Below, one piece after another: positions 10,027-19,693 of a stretch of DNA of 37,001 nucleotides (the first letter of the stretch is position 1; each line of letters opens with the position of its first letter). Below the pieces are notes generated by a model that saw only the letters and a program-made list of their open reading frames with translations, was not told where the DNA came from and searched no databases. The position numbers and the translations under genes were made by a program. The stretch covers positions 1 to 37,001 of the forward strand of contig JAOPWT010000276.1 of assembly GCA_025965555.1 (NCBI GenBank), given 5' to 3'. Origin of the DNA: Mycobacterium sp. Its GTDB lineage: Bacteria; Actinomycetota; Actinomycetes; Mycobacteriales; Mycobacteriaceae.

Positions 10027-12792
10027 ATGAACGGGACCAACGATGCCGAGCAGATCTCGTCCTTCCTGTCATCGGCGGCGCGCGGACCGGCGGCTCTGCT
10101 GATCGAAGGGGAGGTGGGAATCGGCAAGACCGCGGCCTGGCTCGCTGCTGCCGAGGAGGCGCGGCTGGGCGGATTCCGGGTTTTGTCGGCGCGGGCCAGT
10201 CGGGACGAGAGGGAATTCGCCTTCGGGATCGCCTCCGAACTGATCGCCGACGTCGAGGCCGACGTTCTCAGCTCGCTGCCCGAGACGCAGCGGATCGCCG
10301 CGGAGCGGAACCTACTGCAGGTGGCGGAACATCAGTCGACCGACGATCAGCGGGCGGTCGTCGCGGCGTTCACCGCGATCGTCAACAAGCTGGCCGATGC
10401 CTCACCCGTGCTCGTCGCCATCGACGACGTCCAATGGCTCGACGCCGCGAGTCGTGATCTTCTCGCCTTCGCTGCACGTCGACTGCGCGGCCGCGTCCGA
10501 CTGTTGCTCACCGAACGGACCACGCCAGACGGTGCCGCGTCCTGGCTGAAGCTCGACAGCCCGGACGCCCTGTCCCGGATGCGGATCCGTCCGATGGAAC
10601 CGAGCCGACTGCAACGGATGATCACCGACCGCGTCGGGCGGTCGTTTTCGCGGCCGACGATGATGCGCATCGCCGAGGTGTCCGGCGGCAATCCCTTCTA
10701 CGCCTTGGAACTCGCACGTTCGCTTCTGAGCAATCCGACGCCCGCCGCGACAGCTGCCCTGCCGCCTGCGCTCGCCGAGATCATGCGGGTGCGAGTCGGT
10801 CGGTTCGACGACGAGGTCAGGCGTGTTCTGCTCGCTGCGGCGTGCATCAGCGATCCGACGGTCGACGTGATGGCGACGATGACGTCCACCACGGTCGACC
10901 GCCTCGTCCACCTGTTGGAGGAACCCGAGAGGCACGGGGTGATCACGATCGAGGGAAATCGAGTCCGGTTCACCCACCCCGTGCTGGCCTACGGCGTCTA
11001 CAGTCAGGCGCTGCCCGCGCAGCGTCGTCGCATGCACCGGATCCTGGCCGATCTCGAGTCCGCTCCGGAGCAGCGGGCACGACACATGGCGCTGGCCGTC
11101 GTGAGCGCAGACCCCGAAACCCTGACTGCCCTCGACGTCGCGGCGGCGGTCGTCAACGTCGATGGCGCCCCGGCCGCGGCGGCCGAACTGGTCGAGTTGG
11201 CCATCGGTCTCGGCGGGGATACCACCGCACGGCGACTCGAGGCTGCGCGGCACCACCTCAGGGCGGGGGACCTCGAGCGGGCCCGAGGCCTGGCGGAATC
11301 CGCCGCCGCTGGCCTTGCCGCCGGAGAGCAACGGGCCGCCGCACGGATGCTGGTTGCCTCAACTCTGATGTGCCACGGCGACTTTGGCGCGGCAGCCGAG
11401 ATGTTTGCGCAAGCGACGACCGATGTCCCCAGGCAACCGGCACTGTTGGTACGAGCCCACCTGTGCTTGGCGATGGCTCAGTTGTCACTCGGGAACGCCG
11501 ACGCCGCGCACCGACACTCCGTGCAGGCGATGACGCACGCCGAGCGACTGAAGGATCCGCATCTCATCAGCCAGTCGCTGGCGATGCACGTCACGCTGCT
11601 GTGCCGCCGGGGCCTTGCGCTGGATCTGAAGACGCTCGACCGCGCCGCGAACCTCGAAGACCTCGACGAGGACGCACCGGCACCCTTCAGCGCCCATGTG
11701 GTCAACGCGCTCGTCCTGGCGTGGACGGGACGCCTCGCCGAGGCGAAGCCGAAACTGGCCGCCATCGTGGCGCGAAGGGCTTCGCGGGGTGCCGACTGCG
11801 ACTTGCCGTGGCTGCAGTTCCACGCCGCGATCGTCGACGTCGGCCTGGGTCGCTACGACGATGCCGCGCGCACGGCGGAGGACATGCTGCTGCGGGCAGA
11901 ACAGATCGGAGGCAACCACTTCCGGATCTTGGCGGCGGTGCCCGCTGCGCTGGCGGCTGCCTACGCGGGCCGAGAGCAGGACGCGCGCAAGGCGGTCGAG
12001 AGCGCGCTCGCGGACACTTCAGCTCCCGACGGGCAGTGGACGACACCGTGGCCGACGATGGCACTCGGCTTCCTGGAGGTTTCACTCGGCAACCATGCCG
12101 AGGCGCTGAACGTCCTGCAGCCGTTGCTTTCTCGGTGGCGTCGGGCCGTTGACGTCGACATTGCCACGTTCTACTTCATTCCCGATGCCGTGGAGGCGAT
12201 GATCGCGATGAACACCCTCGATCCGGCGGAGGAACTGACGACGTCGTTGGAGCACATTGGTTCACGACTGAATCATCCGTGGATGTCGGCGGACGGAGCC
12301 CGCTGCCGAAGCATGCTGCTGGCTGCCATGGGGGATCTCGACGGTGCGGAGCGTGCGGCACTACGTGCCATGGCAGAACACGGCAAGATTCCTGCGCCAT
12401 TCGAACGGGCCCGCACTCAGCTCGTCCTTGGAGGGCTGCAACGGCGTCTGCGCCGTCGGCAGGCCGCGCGCACGACCCTCGAGGCTGCGTTGGCGACCTT
12501 CCAGAGTCTCGGCGCGCCGATCTGGGCGGCCAGGGCCGAAGCGGAGTTGGAGCGCATCAACCTGCTGCGGGGTCACGAGTCCGAGCTGACGCCTGCCGAG
12601 CAGCGCGTCGTAGAACTGGCCGCCACCGGAATGACCAACAAGGACATCGCCGCGGCGCTCTTCATCAGTCCGAAGACGGTCGAATCGAACCTCGGCCGGG
12701 TGTACCGAAAACTGGGTATCCGCACACGGTTCGAGTTGGGGCGCCGGTTGAACGCCGACACCCGGGACTCGACAACCGACGGAGAGGGCTGA
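10027..12792 (+). CDS. Large ATP-binding LuxR-family (LAL/MalT-type) transcriptional regulator
   Basis: Walker A GEVGIGKT, VLVAIDDVQWLD, C-terminal HTH LTPAEQRVVELAATGMTNKDIAAALFISPKTVESNLGRVYRKLGI; start at ATG 10027 (preceded by GAAAGGTG) preferred, alternative ATG 9892. Confidence 0.88.
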   Translation: MNGTNDAEQISSFLSSAARGPAALLIEGEVGIGKTAAWLAAAEEARLGGFRVLSARASRDEREFAFGIASELIADVEADVLSSLPETQRIAAERNLLQVAEHQSTDDQRAVVAAFTAIVNKLADASPVLVAIDDVQWLDAASRDLLAFAARRLRGRVRLLLTERTTPDGAASWLKLDSPDALSRMRIRPMEPSRLQRMITDRVGRSFSRPTMMRIAEVSGGNPFYALELARSLLSNPTPAATAALPPALAEIMRVRVGRFDDEVRRVLLAAACISDPTVDVMATMTSTTVDRLVHLLEEPERHGVITIEGNRVRFTHPVLAYGVYSQALPAQRRRMHRILADLESAPEQRARHMALAVVSADPETLTALDVAAAVVNVDGAPAAAAELVELAIGLGGDTTARRLEAARHHLRAGDLERARGLAESAAAGLAAGEQRAAARMLVASTLMCHGDFGAAAEMFAQATTDVPRQPALLVRAHLCLAMAQLSLGNADAAHRHSVQAMTHAERLKDPHLISQSLAMHVTLLCRRGLALDLKTLDRAANLEDLDEDAPAPFSAHVVNALVLAWTGRLAEAKPKLAAIVARRASRGADCDLPWLQFHAAIVDVGLGRYDDAARTAEDMLLRAEQIGGNHFRILAAVPAALAAAYAGREQDARKAVESALADTSAPDGQWTTPWPTMALGFLEVSLGNHAEALNVLQPLLSRWRRAVDVDIATFYFIPDAVEAMIAMNTLDPAEELTTSLEHIGSRLNHPWMSADGARCRSMLLAAMGDLDGAERAALRAMAEHGKIPAPFERARTQLVLGGLQRRLRRRQAARTTLEAALATFQSLGAPIWAARAEAELERINLLRGHESELTPAEQRVVELAATGMTNKDIAAALFISPKTVESNLGRVYRKLGIRTRFELGRRLNADTRDSTTDGEG

Positions 12793-12793
12793 C

Positions 12794-13078
12794 GTGGCCT
12801 GTTTCCTTGCCGAGTGGTACCGGACGGAGCTCACCGAGAACGCCATCAGTAGCTTCGCGTCGCTGTTGGAGTCCACCGCCGAGGCGATGTCGATCGAAGC
12901 GGCACCGGTACGGCTGCTCGTCACACTGTCGGTGCCCGCTGACGACGCGCTCTACGGCGTGTTCGAGGCCGAGACGTCGGAGAGCATTCTGCGAACCTGC
13001 ACACGCGTGGGGGCGCTCCCGCATCGGCTCACGCCACAGGTCCAGACGTGGATCGCCAACGGCCTGCGGCGGTCATGA
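12794..13078 (+). CDS. Small DUF4242-like protein
   Basis: 94 aa; MACFLAEWYRTELTENAISSFASLLES...; GTG start 2 nt after the LAL stop codon (tgacgtg). Confidence 0.65.
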   Translation: MACFLAEWYRTELTENAISSFASLLESTAEAMSIEAAPVRLLVTLSVPADDALYGVFEAETSESILRTCTRVGALPHRLTPQVQTWIANGLRRS

Positions 13079-13103
13079 CCCGTGGTCCGACGAAGGTGAG
13101 TGA

Positions 13104-13427
13104 CTACTCCTGCTCGTAGCCGGGATGGGAGACGGCGAGCCGGTGCAGAACGAGTTCGCGCAGTGCCGAGGTGATTTCGGCGCCGCGGTCGTCGAGGTCG
13201 CCGGCACGGATCGCCGCGGCCAGCGCCCGCTCGTCGTCGAAACCAAGTAGATCCGGCGCAGCCGTGTCGTCGAGCAATTCCCGCTCGATGGTGCGCAATA
13301 CGTTGGCGGCGACACGGGCATGGAAGTTGACCGCTCCCGTCGTACCGTCCCTGACGTCGGTTTCCAGGAACTCCGCGACGGCCGCGACGAGTTCGGCCGC
13401 CGTCGGTCTGCCGTACGGGCCGGTCAC
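13104..13427 (-). CDS. DUF6285 domain-containing protein (LvaB-like partner)
   Basis: 107 aa; RPTAAELVAAVAEFLETDV...FHARVAANVLRTIERELL...HRLAVSHPGYEQE; overlaps the kinase-like gene by 4 nt. Confidence 0.75.
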   Translation of the reverse strand: MTGPYGRPTAAELVAAVAEFLETDVRDGTTGAVNFHARVAANVLRTIERELLDDTAAPDLLGFDDERALAAAIRAGDLDDRGAEITSALRELVLHRLAVSHPGYEQE

Positions 13428-14395
13428 GAGGCGTCCTCCAACAGGGTGAGCAGATCGAACTCGGTCTCACAGACCCGACGCCCGATCGCGGCCAGTTCGA
13501 CTGATCGCGTCTGCCCAGACAGGTGTCGTTCGGCCTGGTACCGGCAGATCACCCCCCACCTCAGAGTCGACAGCACCAGCCACCATCGCATGGCGGCGCG
13601 ATCAAGCGTCGTGCCCGAGGTCTCTTCGTAGGCACGCAGAAAGTCCTCGATGCTGCCCAGGCCGCCCGCCCCGAGCGACCGCGGCGCCCCGAAGCGCCAT
13701 GCCCTGATGCAGAACCACGCCAGATCCTCGTACACCTCGCCGGTGTGGGTCAGTTCCCAGTCCAGCACCGCGGCCAACCGGGCCGGATGTTCGCCGGTGT
13801 CGACGATGAGGTTGCCCATGCGGAAGTCGCCGTGCACCAACACGTTTGACGACGCCGGTGGTCGATGCGCGGCGAGCCACCGGAACGCCCACTCGAACGG
13901 CGCCGTGGTGTCACCCATCTCGTCGAGTCGGGCGTGCCATTCGTCGAGCTGGTCGGGCGCCTTGAGTCCGATGCCCGTCGGGTCGGCCCGATGGATCGCC
14001 GCGAGCGCGCGAGCGCACTGCCGGACCAGGTCGGCGCGTGAGTCGTCGTCCAGGGCCCGTTGGATTCGGCGCACGATGGTCTCACCGCCGATGAAGTCGC
14101 AGACCAGGAACGGATTGCCCAGTGCGGTGGATGCATTGTCGGCGACCAGCACGTGCGGCACCGGTGCGCCCTGCGCGGCCGCCCGCCCCGACGCTGCGGC
14201 CTCCAACTCCATTCCCGCATGTATCTCGTCCGGCGGACCGATGCGCAGGATCAGCTCCCGCGTGCCTGCGTCGGTGACCGCCTCGAACGCCCACGTCGCG
14301 CGGCTCGCACCACCCGTCAGGACACGGAGCTGTTCGACGTGCACCGCGCCAAGCGACCGTTCGAGGACGCGCGCGAGCGCGGCAGCGTCGATCAC
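13424..14395 (-). CDS. Phosphotransferase (APH/ChoK-type kinase) family protein
   Basis: 323 aa from GTG 14395 (overlaps the ACAD TGA); LTGGASRATWAFE, NVLVHGDFRMGNLIVD, LAAVLDWELTHTGEVYEDLAWFCIRAWRFG. Confidence 0.9.
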   Translation of the reverse strand: MIDAAALARVLERSLGAVHVEQLRVLTGGASRATWAFEAVTDAGTRELILRIGPPDEIHAGMELEAAASGRAAAQGAPVPHVLVADNASTALGNPFLVCDFIGGETIVRRIQRALDDDSRADLVRQCARALAAIHRADPTGIGLKAPDQLDEWHARLDEMGDTTAPFEWAFRWLAAHRPPASSNVLVHGDFRMGNLIVDTGEHPARLAAVLDWELTHTGEVYEDLAWFCIRAWRFGAPRSLGAGGLGSIEDFLRAYEETSGTTLDRAAMRWWLVLSTLRWGVICRYQAERHLSGQTRSVELAAIGRRVCETEFDLLTLLEDAS

Positions 14396-15636
14396 CTGTT
14401 GGACCGACCGAACTTGAACATCCTCTGCGCCACCCGCCGGATCTGAATCTCCTCGGCCCCCTCGGTGATCCGGTAGCGGCGGTGGTGCCGGTAGATGTGT
14501 TCGAACGGTTCGTGACGGCTGTATCCGAGGCCGCCGTGGATCTGCATCGCCCGGTCGGCGGCCTCGCACACCAGTCGGTTGGCACGATAGTTGGCCATCG
14601 ACACCTTGTCCGACACCTCCATGTGGTGATTGCGGTCCAGATGCCAGGCGGCGTAGTAGACCAGCAGCCGCACCATCTGCGCCTCGGTCTGCAGTTCCAC
14701 CAGCGGCCACTGCACGGCCTGATTCACCGACAGAGGCTTGCCGAACACCACGCGTTCGGAGGCGTAATCCGCGGCCCTGTCGATGCAGTACTGGGCGGCT
14801 CCGAGGCTGCTGGCCGCCTGCCGAATCCTGTTCTCGTGCAGAAAGGTCTGGCCCACCTCCAGGCCGTGATCCACCTCGCCGAGCACCGCGTCGGCGGGCA
14901 CGCGGACGTTCTTCAGTTCCACCTCGCCGTGGTCGGTGGGCATGTTGAACGTCCACCAGTAGAACGGCACGCTGAAGCCAGGACTGTCGCACGGCACCAG
15001 GAACGCCGTGATCCCGGTGGCCTGGCCCGGCTTGCCGGACGTGCGGGCGAAGACGAGGTCGTGGGAGGCGCGGTGCACCCCCGTGTTCCATCGTTTGGTT
15101 CCGTTGATCACCCAGCCGTCACCGTCGGCCACGGCACTGGTCTCCAGCCAGGTGGCGTCGGAGCCATGGTCGGGTTCGGAGAGCCCGAACGCCATCGAGC
15201 GCTCACCGGTGAGCAGAGCCTCGACCCACTCCCTCTTCTGCTGATCGGTGCCGAACCGGTCCATCATGATGACCTGGGGGAAGTTGCCGACGATCGACGA
15301 CTCATCCTGCAGGTCGTTGTGCAGCCCGAGACCCTTGTGCGCCAGGTGTTCCCGGATCACCGCCATGTCGAGGTTGGTGCCGTCGCGCCCACCGAACCGG
15401 GACGGCAGGCCGAATCGCAGCCACCCCGCCGCGTCGGCCCTGCGGCGCATCTCGTCGAGCAGATCCTCCCAGGCCCGCTGCGGAATGCCGCCGTTGTCCC
15501 AATCCGTGCGGGCGTACTCGCGACGCTGGTCGAAGTACTGCATGTGTTCGGCTTCCAGCGGCTTGATCTCGGTCTCGATGAAGGCGTCCATCTCAGCCAG
15601 CAGGCCCGGAAGGTGTTCGGGCAGTGCGAAATCCAC
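14392..15636 (-). CDS. Acyl-CoA dehydrogenase family protein
   Basis: AFGLSEPDHGSDATWLETSA, VINGTKRWNTGV, AMQIHGGLGYSRHEPFEHIYRHHRRYRITEGAEEIQ; GTG start with AGAAAGGA upstream. Confidence 0.92.
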   Translation of the reverse strand: MDFALPEHLPGLLAEMDAFIETEIKPLEAEHMQYFDQRREYARTDWDNGGIPQRAWEDLLDEMRRRADAAGWLRFGLPSRFGGRDGTNLDMAVIREHLAHKGLGLHNDLQDESSIVGNFPQVIMMDRFGTDQQKREWVEALLTGERSMAFGLSEPDHGSDATWLETSAVADGDGWVINGTKRWNTGVHRASHDLVFARTSGKPGQATGITAFLVPCDSPGFSVPFYWWTFNMPTDHGEVELKNVRVPADAVLGEVDHGLEVGQTFLHENRIRQAASSLGAAQYCIDRAADYASERVVFGKPLSVNQAVQWPLVELQTEAQMVRLLVYYAAWHLDRNHHMEVSDKVSMANYRANRLVCEAADRAMQIHGGLGYSRHEPFEHIYRHHRRYRITEGAEEIQIRRVAQRMFKFGRSNR

Positions 15637-15663
15637 GCTGATTCCTTTCTGATGGTCCAACTG

Positions 15664-16281
15664 TCAAAAGCCGTACAGCGTCTTCTTCCAGATCGTCGAC
15701 AGGGTGTGCACCGCGTTCTCGTCGGTGCTCGCCACCCCCAGCATGCCGGTGTCCTCGCGAAGGTAGACCGTGGTGAATCGCTCGAACAACAACGAGATCG
15801 CCAGTGCGGTGTGCTCGGGGTCGAGGTCGACGCCGTAGCCCTGGTCCTGAGCGCGCAGCACCGACGCCCGCACGATGTCGATGCCGAAGCGCCGGAACTC
15901 ATTCTGCAGGGCGGCGAACCGCGGCTGCACCGCGGCGAGCTGATCGACCGCGACCATGATGCCGATGTTCTGCTTGAACATGTTCCAGTAGCCCGTCACG
16001 GCCGAGACGAAGAACTCGGTGTCCTCGGGTGACTCCGGTAGGTGCACCTGCGGGCCGAGAGGAGCGACCACGTCGCGCAGGAACGACTCGGCCAGTACGG
16101 CGAGCAGGTCTTCCTTGTCGGTGTAGTAGCGGTAGAACGCGGCCGGGGACTTGCCGGCCGCCGACGTGATCTCGGTCAGTGTCGTGCCGTGGAAGCCGCG
16201 CTCGGCGAACAACTTCCGTGCGGCGAGTTCGATGGCCTCACGGGTCTGGCGGCCCTTCGCGGTGAGTGACTCTGCAGGCAT
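15664..16281 (-). CDS. TetR/AcrR family transcriptional regulator
   Basis: 205 aa; TREAIELAARKLFAERGFHGTTLTEITSAAGKSPAAFYRYYTDKEDLL. Confidence 0.93.
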   Translation of the reverse strand: MPAESLTAKGRQTREAIELAARKLFAERGFHGTTLTEITSAAGKSPAAFYRYYTDKEDLLAVLAESFLRDVVAPLGPQVHLPESPEDTEFFVSAVTGYWNMFKQNIGIMVAVDQLAAVQPRFAALQNEFRRFGIDIVRASVLRAQDQGYGVDLDPEHTALAISLLFERFTTVYLREDTGMLGVASTDENAVHTLSTIWKKTLYGF

Positions 16282-16289
16282 GGTCGCGT

Positions 16290-17201
16290 TCAGCCCAGGA
16301 TGCGATCGCCGGCGCGCAACAGCGCACTCGGTAGGTCGTGGCCGACGGCCTTGCGCGCGACGTCCGCCGCATGGATCGCTGCCTGCAGGTTGACGTCGAC
16401 GGCGATGTCGCTGTCGCGCAACAGGTAGACGAGGTCCTCAGTGGCGATGTTGCCGCTCGCACCCGGCGCGAACGGGCAGCCGCCGAGCCCACCGGCCGAC
16501 GAGTCAAGCCGTCTGATTCCCGCGGCCACGGCGGCGTAGGCGCTGGCCAGCCCGGCACCTCGCGTGTTGTGAAAGTGGGCACCGAGTGGCAGGTCGCCGA
16601 TGATCGGGGCAAGGAGCTCGATCAGAGCGGTCACCCGGCGCGGTGTGGTGGTGCCGATGGTGTCGGCGATGGCCACCCGGTCGGCGCCGACCTCGACGGC
16701 CGCCGTGGCGATGTCCAGCACCCGCCTTGGATCCGTCGGTCCGTCGAAGGGGCAGTCCCACGCGGTTGCGATGATGACCTCTATCGTCGCGTCGTTCTCG
16801 TGCGCGATGCGGGCGATGTCGGCGATCAGGTCCGTGGACTCGGCGCTCGACCGTCCGACGTTGGCGTGGCTGTGCGCGTCGGCGGCCGACACCACGTACT
16901 CGATCGAGTCCATTCCGGCGGCGATGGCCCGGCCCGCGCCACCAGGTCCGGCGACCAGCGCGGAGAACTCGACTCCGTGCGATTGCCGGAGCCGGGGCAG
17001 CTCGGCCGCCAGGGCCGCGGCGTCGGCGAGCGCGGGCACCTTCGACGGCGATACGAAGGCGGTCGCCTCGATCTCGCGGACACCGGTGGCGACGACGGCC
17101 TCCAGCAGCTCGATCTTGGCGGACAACGGGATCGGAGCCTCGATCTGCAACCCGTCGCGCAAGCAGACCTCGCGGATGGTGACGTGTTCGCGGGGGGTCA
17201 C
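16290..17201 (-). CDS. Hydroxymethylglutaryl-CoA lyase family protein
   Basis: 303 aa; TIREVCLRDGLQIEAPIPLSAKIELLEAVVATGVREIEATAFVSPSKVPALAD...LGGCPFAPGASGNIATEDLVYLL; start overlaps the CoA-transferase stop (GTGA). Confidence 0.9.
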   Translation of the reverse strand: MTPREHVTIREVCLRDGLQIEAPIPLSAKIELLEAVVATGVREIEATAFVSPSKVPALADAAALAAELPRLRQSHGVEFSALVAGPGGAGRAIAAGMDSIEYVVSAADAHSHANVGRSSAESTDLIADIARIAHENDATIEVIIATAWDCPFDGPTDPRRVLDIATAAVEVGADRVAIADTIGTTTPRRVTALIELLAPIIGDLPLGAHFHNTRGAGLASAYAAVAAGIRRLDSSAGGLGGCPFAPGASGNIATEDLVYLLRDSDIAVDVNLQAAIHAADVARKAVGHDLPSALLRAGDRILG

Positions 17202-18439
17202 AGCACGCCCTCCGCCCGCAGCGCCTCGAGTTCGGTTGCCGATCTGCCCAGTAGTTCGCCGTACACCTCGTCGTTGTGCTGACCCGGTTCCAGTGAGCCG
17301 CCGTTGCGGATGGTGCCAGGGGTCTCCGACAGCACCGGCACCACTCCGGGCCCCTTGACGTTGCGACCGATGCGCTCGTCGTAGTGGTCGGCGATCATGC
17401 CCCTGGCCACCAGCTGCGGATCGGTGATGACCTCGGCGACGGTGTTGATGGGCCCGCTGATGACGCCGGCAGCGCCCAGCGTGGCGATGATGTCGGCGGG
17501 GTGTCGTTCTGCCGCCCACGCGCCGATGATCTTGTCGATCTCGTCCTGATTCCGTCCGCGGGCAACGTGATTGACGAAGCGGTCGTCAGTCGCGAGCTCC
17601 GGCTGACCCATTGCGCCGCAGAGGCGGCGGAAGACGGTGTCCTGGTTGGCCGCGATCACCACCCAGCTGCCGTCGGCGGTCGGGTAGATGTTGGACGGGG
17701 CGATGCCATCGAGCCGGGTGCCCGACGGTCCACGCACCACGCCGCCGACGTCGTAATCGGGGATGGTCGATTCCTGCACCGCCAGACAGGCTTCGGTGAG
17801 CGCGGCGTCGACGATCTGGCCCTCGCCGGTCACCGTGCGGCGGTACAGCGCGGCGAGTGCGCCCTGCGCGGCGAACATGCCCGCCAGACTGTCGCCCAGT
17901 GACAGCGCCAACCGTGGGGGAGGGCCCCCCGGGAAACCGTTCATGTGTCGCAGCCCGCTGGCGGCCTCGGCCACCGAGGCGTAACCGGCCTTGTGTGCCT
18001 CCGGCCCGGTCTGCCCGTAGCCGGACACCCGGACCAGGATGATGCCCCGATTGCGTTCGCGCAGAACGTCATAGCCCAGATTCCACTTCTCCAGGGTGCC
18101 GGGGCGAAAGTTCTCCACGATGATGTCGGAGCGTTCGACGAGGTCGAGGAAGAGTTCCCGCCCCTTGGCCTCGCGCAGGTTGAGGGTGGCGGCCTTCTTG
18201 TTGCGGGCGTGGATCGTCCAGAAGAAGTGGTGGCCGTCGAGTTCGGCCTGCCCCCAGGTGCGCAGCGGGTCGGGGGCGCCCGGCGGTTCGATCTTGATGA
18301 CCTCGGCGCCCATGTCGCCGAGCAGTCGCCCGGCGAACGGCCCCGAGATCAGCGTGCCGACCTCGATCACGCGGATGCCGTCGAGCGGGCCGGTCACTGT
18401 CACACCCCCCGGGTCGGTGCCCTCCTGCCCACCGGTCAC
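17198..18439 (-). CDS. CaiB/BaiF family CoA-transferase
   Basis: 413 aa; GPLDGIRVIEVGTLISGPFAGRLLGDMGAEVIKIEPPGAPDPLRTWG...DIIVENFRPGTLEKWNLGYDVL. Confidence 0.93.
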   Translation of the reverse strand: MTGGQEGTDPGGVTVTGPLDGIRVIEVGTLISGPFAGRLLGDMGAEVIKIEPPGAPDPLRTWGQAELDGHHFFWTIHARNKKAATLNLREAKGRELFLDLVERSDIIVENFRPGTLEKWNLGYDVLRERNRGIILVRVSGYGQTGPEAHKAGYASVAEAASGLRHMNGFPGGPPPRLALSLGDSLAGMFAAQGALAALYRRTVTGEGQIVDAALTEACLAVQESTIPDYDVGGVVRGPSGTRLDGIAPSNIYPTADGSWVVIAANQDTVFRRLCGAMGQPELATDDRFVNHVARGRNQDEIDKIIGAWAAERHPADIIATLGAAGVISGPINTVAEVITDPQLVARGMIADHYDERIGRNVKGPGVVPVLSETPGTIRNGGSLEPGQHNDEVYGELLGRSATELEALRAEGVL

Positions 18440-19629
18440 AGTGAGAACCCGTGCCGGTGCAGCCAGTCGGTGACGATGCCGACCGCCTCGCGCAGCGTCC
18501 CGCGTTGGTCCGGGCCCGCGTAGTAATGGTTGGCACCCGCGATCTCGTGCATCTCCTTGTCGGGGTGGCCAATCGCCGCGAACAGTCTGCGGGTGTGGCT
18601 GGGCGTGCACGCGTCGTCGGCGAGGTTGCCGATCACCAGGGCGGGTACGGCGACGTCGGGTCCGCAGTCCACGGCGTCACCGTTGGCGTCGTCGAGGCTC
18701 CACTGCGACAGCCAGCTGCGTAGCGTGCAGAACCGCGCCAGGCCGACGGGACTCGAGTTCACCCCCTGAGGATCGCCCAGATAGCAGGTGCCCGGGGTGC
18801 GATCGTTGGGATCGACCGTCGGATCGAGCCAGCGCGGGTCGGCCATGGTGCCGTGCACGACGAAGGCGAACTCGTCGTTGGGTCGTCCGGCGGCCTTCAG
18901 TTCGGCCAGTTTCTCCTTGACCCACTTGGTGATCCGACGATTTCGTGCCGCCTGGGCGTCTCGGTAGCGGTCCAGGAACTCGGCGGTGTATGGCGGCTGG
19001 TTGGGGTTGTCCGGGTTGTAGAGGTCGAGTTCCGGATCGCGCTTGGATGGATCGGACTCGTCGAGGATCGAGGCGTCCATCCACTCGGTCATGGTGCCGT
19101 GCCGACTGATGTGGGCGGCGAGCAGCATGATGCCGTCGGCGGGGATCAACCCCAGCTTGGTCAGGTCGGGTCCATCGCCCGACGGGCTGGCCGTGATGGT
19201 CGGGTGCTGGGCCTGCTGCTGGTAGAACACCGACAGCGAACCGCCGCCGCTCCAGCCGGCGAGAACCACCTTGGAGTAGCCCAGTCGGTTCTTCGCGTCC
19301 TTGATGCACTCGCCGAGATCCTCGACGACCTTCTCCATCAGCAGGGCCGAGTCGGTGCCGCGGAATCGGCTGTTGCAGTAGATGACGTGGTGTCCGGCGC
19401 GCGCCAGGCCGTTGATCATCGGTAGGTAGGCACCCCCGCCGATTGGGTGCATGAAGACCAGCACGGTGTCGGAGGGCTTGTCCTTTGGCTTGAGCAGGTA
19501 GCTCTCCAGCACGACCAGTTCGGCGACGCCGCCGTACACGTCACGCACGGCCGAGGTGTTCTGATAGGCAACGAGATAGGGGATGCGCTCGTAGTCGTGC
19601 TTGACCGGCGTCTCGGTAACGGTGCTCAT
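18436..19629 (-). CDS. Alpha/beta hydrolase family protein
   Basis: 397 aa; nucleophile elbow VVLAGWSGGGSLS, FMHPIGGG, C-terminal GANHYYAGPDQ; ATG at 19629. Confidence 0.8.
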   Translation of the reverse strand: MSTVTETPVKHDYERIPYLVAYQNTSAVRDVYGGVAELVVLESYLLKPKDKPSDTVLVFMHPIGGGAYLPMINGLARAGHHVIYCNSRFRGTDSALLMEKVVEDLGECIKDAKNRLGYSKVVLAGWSGGGSLSVFYQQQAQHPTITASPSGDGPDLTKLGLIPADGIMLLAAHISRHGTMTEWMDASILDESDPSKRDPELDLYNPDNPNQPPYTAEFLDRYRDAQAARNRRITKWVKEKLAELKAAGRPNDEFAFVVHGTMADPRWLDPTVDPNDRTPGTCYLGDPQGVNSSPVGLARFCTLRSWLSQWSLDDANGDAVDCGPDVAVPALVIGNLADDACTPSHTRRLFAAIGHPDKEMHEIAGANHYYAGPDQRGTLREAVGIVTDWLHRHGFSL

Positions 19630-19661
19630 CAGTGTCTTCTCTTCTTCGCGCAAGCGCTCAT
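19629..19661 (-). CDS. Putative 10-codon mini-ORF 2 (MSACAKKRRH)
   Basis: ATG overlaps the mini-ORF 1 stop; its TGA overlaps the hydrolase ATG at 19629. Confidence 0.35.
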   Translation of the reverse strand: MSACAKKRRH

Positions 19662-19693
19662 CAGTGTTTTCTCTTCTTCGCGCAAGCGCTCAT
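19661..19693 (-). CDS. Putative 10-codon mini-ORF 1 (MSACAKKRKH)
   Basis: ATG shares its A with the dioxygenase TGA (TGATG); stop shares its A with the next ATG. Confidence 0.35.
   Translation of the reverse strand: MSACAKKRKH

Noticed and set aside
10842-12152. 436-aa plus-strand ORF in a second frame of the LAL regulator
   Set aside because: Arg/Gly-rich alternative-frame reading inside a clear LuxR-family CDS.
14482-16032. 516-aa plus-strand ORF
   Set aside because: Antisense to the well-supported acyl-CoA dehydrogenase and TetR genes; low-complexity His/Gly/Val/Arg composition typical of shadow ORFs in high-GC DNA.
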